DNA of 64,000 bases from Marinomonas rhizomae (lineage in GTDB: Bacteria; Pseudomonadota; Gammaproteobacteria; Pseudomonadales; Marinomonadaceae). The stretch covers positions 310,001 to 374,000 of the forward strand of contig NZ_QNSE01000001.1 of NCBI RefSeq assembly GCF_003315485.1, given 5' to 3'. The first letter of the stretch is position 1, and each line of letters opens with the position of its first letter. The position numbers and the translations under genes were made by a program. The notes under the pieces are model-generated. The model saw only the letters and a list, made by a program, of their open reading frames with translations. It searched no databases and had not been told where the DNA came from. Shown here in pieces: positions 1 to 9,257 of the stretch.

Positions 1-2
1 GC

Positions 3-1874
3 TACCTAGAAGCGCGTCAAGGTTTAGCTTGGGACGCTGCCAATACTCCTCCTTTTAGTGCCGTTGTGGTGCATGCCCAGCCAGAGGATATTCTTGTTGT
101 AGATATTCACCCTATGCTTGATCAAAGTTATAAATTTGAAGAGTTAATAGCTTGTATACAGCATAATTACCAGCAACTCTCATTATCTGGACCTGCTCTC
201 TTATTAACTCCCCTTGACTCGTGTTCAATTCAGCGACGAAATAATGCTAAGCAGATAATCGAACCCAGTAAGTCACAGCTTACTAAAGGGCAGGTAGCGA
301 ACATTATTCTTAATGAATTTCGTGTAGCGCTAGTTGAACCAGATATGACGCTAGAAGATGATTTTTTTGATCATGGAGGGCATTCGTTATTGGCCACTCG
401 TGTTATTGGTAAGCTTTTGCAGTCTCATGGTATTGAGGTTAACTTTAATGACTTTTTTAAATCCTCTACAGCGCTAACGCTCGCCGAACGGGCAATCACT
501 AATGGGCAAGCGTATCAACAAGATGCTTCTGAAAGCCCGTCGAAAGAATGCACAGCGCCGCTTACCCTAGCACAAAATTTTTTGTGGCAAGCTTATTCTG
601 CTTACGATTTTAGTCCGATTTATAATTTACCATTTGTTATATCGTTTGAGGACAGGGTTGATGAAGCGGTATTATCTAGGGCGTTTAACGATGTTTTAGT
701 ACGTCATGCTAGCTTGCGAACAATGTTTAATTCGCAAAATGGGCAGGTCACTCAGCATATCATTCCCACTTCAGAATTAGATCAATATAAATGGTTTTGG
801 AGAAGTGATGAAAGTAAAGGTATTACGCCTTCTGATGAGGCCAGCTATCAGTTTGATTTGACTTGTGAGCTTCCGTTAAGAGTGCGTTGTATACATGATT
901 CTGTAAGCGAACCGCAAATTCTATCTTTGTTAGTTCATCATATGGTGATTGATGAATGGTCTTTGAATACGATGATGGCTGATTTATCTTACGCGTATAT
1001 GGCTCGTGCAAATACCCATGAACCGATTTGGGAGCAGCCTGCGCGTACTATTAATGATTTTGCTTTACTGCAATCAAAGCAAGGATTAAATCGACAACAT
1101 GTTGATTACTGGGTTCATAGATTGCATGGAGCCACAAAAGGCTTAAGTTTTTCTGAGTCGAACTATCAAGCTGATGTGACGGGAGATATGTCTACTAAAG
1201 CCCAATGGACGGAGCTCGATCTTGGTAAAGATGCATTTCAAAAATTGTCTACTTTTGCTAGACAGCATGAATCGTCTCTTTTTAGTGTTTTGTATACAGC
1301 GATTGCATTATCCCTGCATATAGAAGGAAAGTTGGAAGAAGTTGTAATAGGAACTTCTGCATCAGGTAGAACAGATCCTGACTTTTTTGATACGGTCGGT
1401 TACTTCACTACTATGGTTGCCCATCGTGTGCAGTTTGATCATCACGAGCTTATCAATGGGCTACTTGCAAGTATTACTGAGCAGATAAATGAGTCGATGA
1501 GTTATGCAGATATTCCGATAAATTTGATTCAGCAAGAATTGGGTATGCCAATTGATGATGGGCTGCTGTTTGATGTTTATATACATATACATTCGAATAA
1601 TGCGCTAAATGGTTCATTACAATCGCCGACAGGAGATATCTTTTATCAGCAAGTTCCTCCAGAGAAGAAGGATTCCATGTTTGGTTTACATTTTGAAGTC
1701 ATGGATGATGTTTTAGCTGGTGGACTGCATGCTTTACGTATCGTCACTACATTCCAAGAAGCTCGTTTTTCTAAGGTTCAAGTCGACAGTATTCTGAAAA
1801 AAGTGAGTGAAATATTAACAATGTTTTGTTCTGCTACTGACTGCAGTAAACCAATCGATCAAATTCAATTGTAA
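3..1874 (+). CDS. Nonribosomal peptide synthetase, C-terminal part (carrier + terminal condensation domain), 5' truncated by window
   Basis: The reading frame is open from base 3 with no stop upstream, so the gene starts before the window; the first in-window GTG at 66 is internal. A peptidyl carrier domain is visible around nt 290-470, with the phosphopantetheine motif DHGGHSLLATR; its serine is at nt 384-386. A condensation domain follows, with the active-site motif HHMVIDEWS near nt 937-963. The protein ends about 300 residues after this motif with no adenylation, thioesterase or reductase domain, so this is a terminal C domain, a type that can release the product by condensing it with an amine or alcohol. 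The stretch before the carrier (nt 3-180) looks like part of another condensation-like fold with a degenerate IHPMLD site, which is an inference. The product cannot be predicted because no adenylation domain is visible. Confidence 0.88.
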   Translation, partial: YLEARQGLAWDAANTPPFSAVVVHAQPEDILVVDIHPMLDQSYKFEELIACIQHNYQQLSLSGPALLLTPLDSCSIQRRNNAKQIIEPSKSQLTKGQVANIILNEFRVALVEPDMTLEDDFFDHGGHSLLATRVIGKLLQSHGIEVNFNDFFKSSTALTLAERAITNGQAYQQDASESPSKECTAPLTLAQNFLWQAYSAYDFSPIYNLPFVISFEDRVDEAVLSRAFNDVLVRHASLRTMFNSQNGQVTQHIIPTSELDQYKWFWRSDESKGITPSDEASYQFDLTCELPLRVRCIHDSVSEPQILSLLVHHMVIDEWSLNTMMADLSYAYMARANTHEPIWEQPARTINDFALLQSKQGLNRQHVDYWVHRLHGATKGLSFSESNYQADVTGDMSTKAQWTELDLGKDAFQKLSTFARQHESSLFSVLYTAIALSLHIEGKLEEVVIGTSASGRTDPDFFDTVGYFTTMVAHRVQFDHHELINGLLASITEQINESMSYADIPINLIQQELGMPIDDGLLFDVYIHIHSNNALNGSLQSPTGDIFYQQVPPEKKDSMFGLHFEVMDDVLAGGLHALRIVTTFQEARFSKVQVDSILKKVSEILTMFCSATDCSKPIDQIQL

Positions 1875-2004
1875 CACCTTAGTATGTCTATTTAGTTGTC
1901 TAGGAGGTTCTAGTAATTCATTTTTAATAGCTTCTCATTACTGAAATACGATAGATAGTGGGAGGCTTATTTTTTGGACTATTTTAGGGGGGGATTAGAT
2001 ACTT

Positions 2005-3561
2005 TCATACCTTAAAACACCAAAAATTAATGCTATAAGGGCTGACAATATTGAGTTTAGAAAGCTTGGGAAAGTCACTGAGTTTAACTTTGCCATTTTT
2101 AAATTTGGGTTTGAGGCCGTTGATACGGATTTTTTTGGAGGTTAAGGAGTCCGCGGTAATTTCAAAGCGTTTCTTTTTCGATCCAAAGCCGTTGCAATGA
2201 AGGATTTTGGGGCTGGCTGACATATTGATAATAAGCAGAGTACATTTTCCTTCTTGTTTCGCGCTATGGCAATAAATCTGTACATAGGGGTCGTTGCTTT
2301 GCACGTCAAAAACGTACTTTCCCATTAGCTTTTTCCATAGCCAACTCACCCAATAATCTGGGTTGGGTTTCAGTGTTTGTTGATTAATAAGGGCATAATC
2401 TCCGCCGATTAAGCTTTGTCTTATCATCACTTTTTGACCAATTTTCGCACCTCGACCGAGTTGATCTGCCCACCAAAAGCATGACACAAAGCGGTCAGAG
2501 AGTCGGGCTTGTCCGCCGCATTGCGCTGATCCAGTCTCTCCTGTCCAAAGTTGAGCGTTGGGCTGATATAGGTCGCGAAACTTTTTTAGTTGCTTTGAAT
2601 ATTTTTCGTAATCCATCAGAGAGCTTGGCGAAAGGATATTTTTGATCGTTGCCGCGCGGGTTTTTATTGGTGAGCGGCTGCTTTGAAATGGGTAATAATG
2701 CCAATCAACAATATCGAGAGGCTCTTCTAAACAGTTTAAAAATGACGCTGAAATATTGCTCAGTGGTTTGACGGCTTCGCCGATTTTGGGCCAAAAAGCA
2801 CTGCCAGGTCCTGCAATTTTGCTTTTGGGGCTGTATTGACGAACACAGCGAATGAAAGTGTCATAATCTTTGGCTAAGTTTTTCGCGCTGGGTTGAGAGG
2901 TTAAACCATGAAAGGCCCAGTAGGCGTTGAGTTCATTGCCCAGTTCACAAATATCGATAATTTGGCTATGAGCTTGGCAATACTCCAACAAGCTTTTAAC
3001 GTCAGTTGCTTGCCACGCGCCTTGTTGGCGTCGATCAAATAGGCCGTATTTCATGGTGAACATAAGAGCTAATTGATTACGCTGACAAAATTCATGAAGC
3101 TGATGCCACATGTTTTGAGTGATAAGAAGAGCATCAGAATGGCCACTAGTCGGTGCGTTAGTGCACGTAAAGTAGCGGACGTTATCAGCTTCTGATCCCC
3201 CGACGCGAACATAAGCGGGGCCAAGTGCTTGAACTAACAAGTCGAGTTGTTCTTGTTGTAAATTCAGGGGTTTAACTCGCTCTGTACCAAGTCCTCGCTG
3301 TGTTCCTTTGCTGCCTTCCCACCAGAAACCACCAGCGAGTACTGAAATATCAATCGAGAAAGATAAATATTTAGGGTCTATGGTTGTAACAGGTGTCGTG
3401 CTGTTAAGATTAACGACAAGCGATTTATTTTGGCGAATGTTGTGTCGTCTTTGATTCCATGGACGTATTAGTCTAGTGCTAAACAAGAGGCATCTTCCCT
3501 CACAATAGTTTTTACTAGACTGCAATAAAAGTGTGACATTTGTATGATGCTTTGAATGCAT
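2005..3561 (-). CDS. Glycoside hydrolase family 79, heparanase-like
   Basis: The protein resembles animal heparanase (GH79, retaining endo-beta-glucuronidase). ELGNELN contains the likely acid/base glutamate (E210 from this start), and LWTGETGSAQCGG contains the likely nucleophile (E342). The following LSDRF...WWADQLG...IRQSLIGGDYALIN region also follows the heparanase pattern around its nucleophile. A C-terminal beta-rich part of about 110 residues agrees with the family's beta-sandwich. I placed the start at the ATG at 3561. The frame can extend to a GTG at 3582, but that leaves only 4 bp to the divergent lipocalin gene. Neither start has a clear ribosome-binding site and no signal peptide is obvious, so location is unknown. 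A uronic-acid polysaccharide is the likely substrate, but it is not shown by the sequence. Confidence 0.8.
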   Translation of the reverse strand: MHSKHHTNVTLLLQSSKNYCEGRCLLFSTRLIRPWNQRRHNIRQNKSLVVNLNSTTPVTTIDPKYLSFSIDISVLAGGFWWEGSKGTQRGLGTERVKPLNLQQEQLDLLVQALGPAYVRVGGSEADNVRYFTCTNAPTSGHSDALLITQNMWHQLHEFCQRNQLALMFTMKYGLFDRRQQGAWQATDVKSLLEYCQAHSQIIDICELGNELNAYWAFHGLTSQPSAKNLAKDYDTFIRCVRQYSPKSKIAGPGSAFWPKIGEAVKPLSNISASFLNCLEEPLDIVDWHYYPFQSSRSPIKTRAATIKNILSPSSLMDYEKYSKQLKKFRDLYQPNAQLWTGETGSAQCGGQARLSDRFVSCFWWADQLGRGAKIGQKVMIRQSLIGGDYALINQQTLKPNPDYWVSWLWKKLMGKYVFDVQSNDPYVQIYCHSAKQEGKCTLLIINMSASPKILHCNGFGSKKKRFEITADSLTSKKIRINGLKPKFKNGKVKLSDFPKLSKLNIVSPYSINFWCFKV

Positions 3562-3586
3562 TGGTTTTTTTATAAAGGACACTAAA

Positions 3587-4135
3587 ATGAAAATAACGAA
3601 TGGGATAAAGGCGATTTTTCTTGCAGGCTGCGCTTTATTAATGGGTTGTACCAGTGCCCCTAAAAATATTGATCCTGTGACCGAGTTCCAAGTTAAGCGT
3701 TATTTGGGGACTTGGTATGAAATCGTCCGCCAAGATCATGCTTTTGAAGAAGGTTTGTCAGAGGTGACGGCGACTTACTCTATGCGTGACGATGGCGGTG
3801 TGGCTGTGGTGAATCGTGGTTATTCTGCAGAAGATAAAAAATGGCGGGAAGCCGAAGGCCGTGCTTATTTTGTAAACTCTTCAGATGTCGGTCACCTAAA
3901 AGTATCGTTTTTCGGACCATTTTATGGTGCTTATGTGATTTTCGAATTGGATAAAAAAGATTACCAATATGCCATGATATCTGGGCCGAGTCGTGATTAC
4001 TTCTGGTTACTGTCTCGTACACCAAGAATGCCAGAAGAGGTTAAACGTCGATTATTAGCAAAAGCGAAAGCCCTAGGTTTCCCGATGGATAAGCTAGTTA
4101 ACGTAGTGCAAAGTAGTAAAGTGCCTGCAAGTTAG
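3587..4135 (+). CDS. blc: Outer-membrane lipocalin lipoprotein Blc
   Basis: This is a 182-residue lipoprotein with a lipobox ending LMGC at residue 21, so the mature protein is probably lipid-anchored at the outer membrane. The lipocalin signature YLGTWYEIVRQDH is at about residues 39-51, followed by VTATYSMRDDGG and VSFFGPFYGAY. DYFWLLSRTP near residue 143 is the third conserved block of bacterial Blc. Family members bind lysophospholipids or fatty acids and are linked to envelope stress. It is divergent from the GH79 gene, so any promoter must overlap that gene's 5' end. An AAGGA-type ribosome-binding site precedes the ATG. Length and motif spacing are normal for the family. Confidence 0.95.
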   Translation: MKITNGIKAIFLAGCALLMGCTSAPKNIDPVTEFQVKRYLGTWYEIVRQDHAFEEGLSEVTATYSMRDDGGVAVVNRGYSAEDKKWREAEGRAYFVNSSDVGHLKVSFFGPFYGAYVIFELDKKDYQYAMISGPSRDYFWLLSRTPRMPEEVKRRLLAKAKALGFPMDKLVNVVQSSKVPAS

Positions 4136-4159
4136 TTTTTCTTTTCTTTATATAAATGA

Positions 4160-4708
4160 TTAGAACAGGGTGCAAGTTATGGACTCTTTTGCTGTTGGGT
4201 TTGAGCAAACCTCAGCGTAAGCCGTTGGATTTCTCACCAACGAGTAGTGTGTATTTGAGTCTCGGCATAAGGCTAGAAAATCGTCATAGTGTTGATTGAA
4301 GTTTGCTCTTGTTATTTCGTAATTAATGCTTGCGTCATTATCACCAAAATTGTTATCTATAGCTTCTGTTTTGACTCGCTGAATTAGATAGGTTAACTCG
4401 TTGTATCTGCGTCTAACTTGATGGCAATAAGCACTATTAGGTGTAGTGTTGATGCATTCTGTCATTTCTGTTTCTAAATCTGCTAGTTCTGTTTGATAGC
4501 GCTCTAAATAGTTTATCGCTTGGCTATTTTTCCTGTGCGTCCTTTCTGACCGAAGCGATAACTCTTCTAATCTAGTCTCAGCTTTCTTTAAGAGCTCTTC
4601 CTTTACCAAGCAACTTTTTCCAAAAGCGATTAAGTCGTTGCCATGTACTAAGCTGATAAAAGTACATCCTAATATAAAAATGCTGGATTTAGTGGTCGAA
4701 ATACTCAT
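4160..4708 (-). CDS. Small secreted coiled-coil protein of unknown function
   Basis: I do not recognise this protein. It has 182 residues. The N-terminus has a hydrophobic stretch (about residues 8-21) ending near HGND, which fits a Sec signal peptide. The body is rich in charged heptad-like segments (about residues 33-85) that may form a coiled coil. Six cysteines lie in the mature part, which suggests disulphides and a periplasmic or secreted location. It converges with blc and is divergent from the pepsin-like gene. AT-rich codon use matches its neighbours. It could be a recent lineage-specific gene. Confidence 0.6.
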   Translation of the reverse strand: MSISTTKSSIFILGCTFISLVHGNDLIAFGKSCLVKEELLKKAETRLEELSLRSERTHRKNSQAINYLERYQTELADLETEMTECINTTPNSAYCHQVRRRYNELTYLIQRVKTEAIDNNFGDNDASINYEITRANFNQHYDDFLALCRDSNTHYSLVRNPTAYAEVCSNPTAKESITCTLF

Positions 4709-4789
4709 AAAGTTATTAACCCTGCTGTTTTTTTTGGCACGTTCATTGTATATGTCGTCAAGTATACACTGTGTTTTTCTGGAGGAAGT

Positions 4790-6022
4790 ATGGATAAGTC
4801 GTTATCGGTAAAAAATGAAAAAAAAGGGATTGTTATTTCTCTTGATCGGGGGCCTTATCAGAATAATGGTGCATCACCTTGGTATGCGTATGTTGGACTT
4901 GGTACGACTGCACAAGCGTTAAAGTTTTCCTTTGATACTGGCAGCAATTTTATTTGGGTGACTTCTAGTTTATGTGGATCGGATACTTGTCATCATTATG
5001 GAGATACAGAGTTTGTTTATGACAAATCAACGAGCTTTTCATGGATAAGTACGAAGCCAATTAATGTCGATTTTGGTCCATGGGGAAGTATGCAGGTACA
5101 AACGGGTAAGGATATTTTCACCTTAACGCCAGAGGCACTAGAAAAAATGGAGAATGGCTTAGTGTCTGTGTCTTCGGATGTATATTTAGCACAATCTTAT
5201 GAAGGTTCTCAGTTCAGGGAGCTTGATTGGGATGGCGGTATTGGTATTCCAAGCACAATGGATTTACCCGATTTCTCTTCCGTTTATCGATCTTACCGAG
5301 GTTTGACTCCGGGAAAAGAGCCAGAAACGACGTCATTTCATTTCTTTCAAAGTTTAGTTGATCAAGGGGTGGTCAATGCGAAAGATCCTTATGTCACTTT
5401 TCTAACTGATAACGATCGCAAGGTCGGTCAAGCCGCATTTGGGCAGCTGAATCAAGATTACCGAGAGAGTAGGGAGTATTTGTTTTTGCCTTGGGAACCT
5501 TATTCCATTGCGTCCGTGGCTTATATTTGGACAAGTCCACTAACTAGTTTTTCTGTGGGTGATGAGCAACTAATCAAAAAAGGTGACTCTTCAGTACCTA
5601 CTTGTTTCTTCTCCTTAGACTCTGGTTCCTCTCAATTTAAAGGAGACCCGGCGTTAATGGATGACGCTTTTAAACTGACTTCTTTATATGGTAAAGATGT
5701 AACGATTGAGCTTGGAGAAACAGATAAAAATGAGACGGGTAAATTAGTTATTCCGTCTTCAATTTACGATGTTTTTATTGAGGAGGGTGAGGGCAAAGGT
5801 AAAACTATTTCTCAATTTGCTCCTTTGGATGGAATGAACAATCTCGTTTTAGTCGGTTCCGTGCTCATGGACTATTTATATACTGTATATGAATACAAAA
5901 TTGTTTCCGATGGTTCTCAACGTTTTATAACACCTGTTGGGATGTGGATTTTTAATAAGCTTGATGGGGTAAAAGTTATTACAACTGAACAAGATTCGGT
6001 AGCACGTATTTTTCACTCATAA
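4790..6022 (+). CDS. Bacterial pepsin-like aspartic protease (family A1)
   Basis: Both catalytic motifs of a two-lobed pepsin are present: FDTGSNFIWV with D49 and LDSGSS with D277. GGIGI at about residues 149-153 corresponds to the pepsin F-D-G-I-L-G-L strand, and LVGSVLMDYLYTVYEY near residue 350 matches the second-lobe hydrophobic-glycine region. Family A1 is mainly eukaryotic; bacterial members such as the shewasins are few and are active without a propeptide. At 410 residues, with no visible signal peptide or propeptide, this could be cytoplasmic. GGAGG precedes the ATG at a good distance. Only 12 bp separate it from the avidin-like gene, followed by kinase and cyclase genes in the same direction, so they probably form one operon. 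The substrate is unknown. Confidence 0.88.
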   Translation: MDKSLSVKNEKKGIVISLDRGPYQNNGASPWYAYVGLGTTAQALKFSFDTGSNFIWVTSSLCGSDTCHHYGDTEFVYDKSTSFSWISTKPINVDFGPWGSMQVQTGKDIFTLTPEALEKMENGLVSVSSDVYLAQSYEGSQFRELDWDGGIGIPSTMDLPDFSSVYRSYRGLTPGKEPETTSFHFFQSLVDQGVVNAKDPYVTFLTDNDRKVGQAAFGQLNQDYRESREYLFLPWEPYSIASVAYIWTSPLTSFSVGDEQLIKKGDSSVPTCFFSLDSGSSQFKGDPALMDDAFKLTSLYGKDVTIELGETDKNETGKLVIPSSIYDVFIEEGEGKGKTISQFAPLDGMNNLVLVGSVLMDYLYTVYEYKIVSDGSQRFITPVGMWIFNKLDGVKVITTEQDSVARIFHS

Positions 6023-6034
6023 ATAGGAGGGGTT

Positions 6035-6820
6035 ATGTCTCAGAATTTAAATGGTTCTTGGGTGAATAGTTATGGCTCAAAAATGGATCTTCTCGTTGTC
6101 GAGGGTGGTGCCATCGTCGGTCAATACTCCTCGACAACAGGTTCTACAGGAATTTATAGCGTTATCGGACAATGTTCACCAAAGACACCACAAGAAGGTA
6201 AAGGCCTGGCCGTAGTTTTATCAATTTATTGGCACCCTATAAATGCAGAAACACCTGATGAAAGCTGGCACTGGGTATCCACTTATTGTGGTCAGCTTTT
6301 AGGTGCTGGTGAGCTGAGTGTTACTAATTCACTTGTTGCTACATGTGACTTTAATGGCTTTTCGTCGGGGGATTACATTGATAAGTTGGCTTTCCAAAAA
6401 GTGTCAAACGTATCTGATACATTCGTATCTTTGGTGCACTTTGAGTCCGAAGGCGTTGTGTTTGATAACCCTATTAATGGTGAATGGGTCGGCGTTAACC
6501 CTGAAGTTCAATTAAGCTTAACAGTAACAAATAATCATTATGGTTTGGTGCAAGGTGTTGCTAAGTATCAGGATACGATGATTACCTTGAAAGGGTTTAC
6601 GGATACAGGGGTTAATGATTTAGGTCGTCAAAGTATTAGTGTTTGTGGATATATGCGCGGTAGGAATGTCCCTGTTTCATTAAGCGGATGGTTAGACATA
6701 AGTAACAATTCTTTACAGCTATCTAGGTGGATTGCTAACGCCACAAGCCCTGAAAATGTTTACTATCAGTCTGATGTTGAAAGTTGGCTACTCAGAAAAA
6801 GTAACCGCAAGGATTATTAA
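6035..6820 (+). CDS. Tandem avidin-like protein (two avidin-type repeats)
   Basis: The N-terminus NGSWVNSYGSKMDL followed by GGAIVGQYSS closely follows the first strands of avidin and streptavidin. N11, S15, Y31 and S33 align with streptavidin N23, S27, Y43 and S45, all biotin contacts. W66 probably matches W79, and STYCGQLLG aligns with the TTWSGQY strand. The W108, W120 and D128 positions are not conserved in this first repeat. A second repeat starts near residue 147 (INGEWVG) and ends with LQLSRWIANAT and ESWLLRK; W232 aligns with W108, but the N/S/Y contacts are lost. No signal peptide is seen. Placement between a pepsin-like protease gene and a sensor kinase is unusual. Biotin binding is possible but unproven; it may be a non-biotin avidin-fold protein. 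Confidence 0.7.
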   Translation: MSQNLNGSWVNSYGSKMDLLVVEGGAIVGQYSSTTGSTGIYSVIGQCSPKTPQEGKGLAVVLSIYWHPINAETPDESWHWVSTYCGQLLGAGELSVTNSLVATCDFNGFSSGDYIDKLAFQKVSNVSDTFVSLVHFESEGVVFDNPINGEWVGVNPEVQLSLTVTNNHYGLVQGVAKYQDTMITLKGFTDTGVNDLGRQSISVCGYMRGRNVPVSLSGWLDISNNSLQLSRWIANATSPENVYYQSDVESWLLRKSNRKDY

Positions 6821-6839
6821 ATTGATGGAGCATAGTAGT

Positions 6840-9257
6840 ATGAATTTGATTAATACATTTGATCAAACCGAACATGATCAAATAATTATTGATTGCTTTT
6901 TGAAACTGTGGAGCTACTCTGCAGACCTAATGTTTATTATGTCCGTAGAGTCTAACGGCGAGTTTACTTTGTTTGATAATAATCCCGCATCAAGAGAAAT
7001 AATGGGGTTATCAAGAGAAGCGAAAATTCATCGCATGAATATTAGGGATACATGGGGCGATGATATTGTAGAGGGTCTTTATAGTTCTTATCGGAAAGCT
7101 ATCGCGGCACGAGAACCTATTTCAGTTGCCCAATACGCTACTTATGATGGTAAAGATGTCTATGTTGATACTTTGCTTGTGCCTATTTTTGATGCATCGG
7201 GTAACCCCATTTTTGTTTGTGGCGTAAGCCGTGATATTACAAAAATAAAAGAAGCTGAAATTGTTGCATTAAAAGCTAATGAAAAGCTGCTTGAGTACAG
7301 CGCAGCACTCGAAACGATCAATCAAGACCTGGATCACAAGGTACAAGAGCGAACCAAAGAGTTAGAAAGTGCAAAATGTACGGTAGAAGAAGCATTGGAA
7401 GCGAAATCTTCATTTGTTGCCAAGATGAGTCATGAAATACGCACGCCCATTAATGCTGTGATTGGATTAAGCCATTTAAGTTTAAAAACCGCTTTAAGTA
7501 TTGAACAGAAAGATTACATCAATACTATTTTATCTTCAGGGGAGACCCTACTTAGCCTTGTAAATGATGTACTCGATTTTTCGAAGATCGAGGCAGGTAA
7601 AATGAGTATAGAGGCGGTGCCTTTTTCGCCCAGATTAATTGTTCAGCATGCGATCAATATGAACGCAATTAAAGCCGAAGAAAAAAAACTAGCGGTAACG
7701 GCTGACATTTCTCCATCACTCCCTCCCATGCTTTTGGGTGACCCACTACGTATACAGCAAGTATTGATTAACCTTGTGACGAATGCTGTTAAATTTACCG
7801 AGTGCGGTGGTATATGTGTACGCATGTATACAGATGAAAAAAACGATAAAGATGTTTTGTTGAGATGCGACGTCATTGATACTGGCATAGGTATCTCGAA
7901 AACATATATAGATCAACTATTTCAATCTTTTCAGCAAGCTGATGACAGTATTACTCGTCAGTTTGGTGGGACTGGTTTAGGCTTAACTATTTCGCGTCAA
8001 CTTTGTGAGCTGATGGGGGGGGAGATTTGGGTTCATAGTGAATTAGGGCAAGGTTCTACGTTTAGTTTTACTCTACCTCTTAATATCGCATCGCATGCAT
8101 CTGTATATACAGAGGACATGTCTAGCAATGAAATGGTTGACCTAGCCACGGTTAATGAAAAGGTGGAAGGGGCTTTTAGTGATAAGTTACTTTATGAGGA
8201 TGGGGACGTTCCGGACTTTTCGCAATATCATGTCTTATTGGCGGAAGATAACTTAATAAATCAGAAGGTCATTTTAGGCTATTTGGGCGATACCTCTATC
8301 AATGTGGATGTGGCTGGTAATGGTGAAGAAGCTATTTATAAACTAAATAGTAAAAAATATGATTTGGTATTGATGGATATTCAAATGCCCATTATGGATG
8401 GTCTGGCAGCGGCTAGATACATTAGACGGTCTTCGGTATATGGTAATATTCCTATCATTGCTATGACAGCTCATGTCTCTGATGAGGCAAAAGAGCAGTC
8501 TGCACAAGCTGGTATGAATGCACATTTAGATAAACCAATTCAAAAATCAGAGTTATACAAAACATTACAAAAACATTTTGAAGTAAAAGATACTCATAAG
8601 TCTATACAAAAGCATGATTTTTTTGCTCCTAGTCATGATTCTTCCTACGATGAACTATTGTTTCAGCTCTCATCAATAGATACATTATCTGTTGATGATG
8701 CTATTGAGCATCTGAACGGGAAGAAAAGCTTATATCTTGATATTGCCACGGCTTTTTATAATAAATACAAGGTATTTTCGTTGCATGGATTTTTAGGTGA
8801 TGATTTGGCGATTGTTCTTCATTCATTGAAATCAAATTCAGCGTATATAGGTGCATTTGAATTGTCATCTTATTGTGCTGAGCTAGAAAGTAATATTAAG
8901 GAAGATGTACCAGATTTACATTTGTTAAGTCGTCTTGAAATGATGGTGAGCGATCTTAATGACTCACTTGAAAAGATATTAACGCCTTACTCTTCTCTGC
9001 TTGAATATAGTGAAGAAGCTAAGAGTTTTAATGAAAAGGATTTGCTGATTAAGCTGCAAGCTATTGTTCCATTATTAAAAAAATCAGATTTTTTTGTAGA
9101 AAACTACTTTAGTTTATTGCGCAAAACGGTCAGGGGAACAAGGTATACATTGGACGTCGAAAATATCATTTTCGATATAAAAAATATTGAGTTTGAGACG
9201 GCAACTGTAAAAGCATCTCAACTTATTTTGGCGCTTCGAGGCGATAAAAGACGATGA
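6840..9257 (+). CDS. Hybrid sensor histidine kinase (PAS-HisKA-HATPase-REC-HPt)
   Basis: The domain order is a PAS sensor (about residues 20-140), a coiled coil, HisKA with MSHEIRTP and phospho-acceptor H198, HATPase_c with the N box NLVTNAVKF and G boxes DTGIGIS and GGTGLGLTIS, REC with D513 in LVLMDIQMP, and HPt with HSLKSNSAYIG and H661. No transmembrane segment is visible, so it is probably a cytoplasmic sensor. The open frame runs back to 6732, inside the avidin-like gene. I chose the ATG at 6840 because GGAG lies 8 bases upstream; an ATG at 6825 is the alternative. It overlaps the diguanylate cyclase gene by 4 bases (ATGA), so translation is probably coupled. Its likely output is phosphotransfer to the REC domain of that cyclase. 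Confidence 0.92.
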   Translation: MNLINTFDQTEHDQIIIDCFLKLWSYSADLMFIMSVESNGEFTLFDNNPASREIMGLSREAKIHRMNIRDTWGDDIVEGLYSSYRKAIAAREPISVAQYATYDGKDVYVDTLLVPIFDASGNPIFVCGVSRDITKIKEAEIVALKANEKLLEYSAALETINQDLDHKVQERTKELESAKCTVEEALEAKSSFVAKMSHEIRTPINAVIGLSHLSLKTALSIEQKDYINTILSSGETLLSLVNDVLDFSKIEAGKMSIEAVPFSPRLIVQHAINMNAIKAEEKKLAVTADISPSLPPMLLGDPLRIQQVLINLVTNAVKFTECGGICVRMYTDEKNDKDVLLRCDVIDTGIGISKTYIDQLFQSFQQADDSITRQFGGTGLGLTISRQLCELMGGEIWVHSELGQGSTFSFTLPLNIASHASVYTEDMSSNEMVDLATVNEKVEGAFSDKLLYEDGDVPDFSQYHVLLAEDNLINQKVILGYLGDTSINVDVAGNGEEAIYKLNSKKYDLVLMDIQMPIMDGLAAARYIRRSSVYGNIPIIAMTAHVSDEAKEQSAQAGMNAHLDKPIQKSELYKTLQKHFEVKDTHKSIQKHDFFAPSHDSSYDELLFQLSSIDTLSVDDAIEHLNGKKSLYLDIATAFYNKYKVFSLHGFLGDDLAIVLHSLKSNSAYIGAFELSSYCAELESNIKEDVPDLHLLSRLEMMVSDLNDSLEKILTPYSSLLEYSEEAKSFNEKDLLIKLQAIVPLLKKSDFFVENYFSLLRKTVRGTRYTLDVENIIFDIKNIEFETATVKASQLILALRGDKRR

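Noticed and set aside
6732-6839. Upstream extension of the hybrid kinase
   Set aside because: This part overlaps the avidin-like gene, has no ribosome-binding site, and does not fit a PAS start; ATG 6840 has GGAG.
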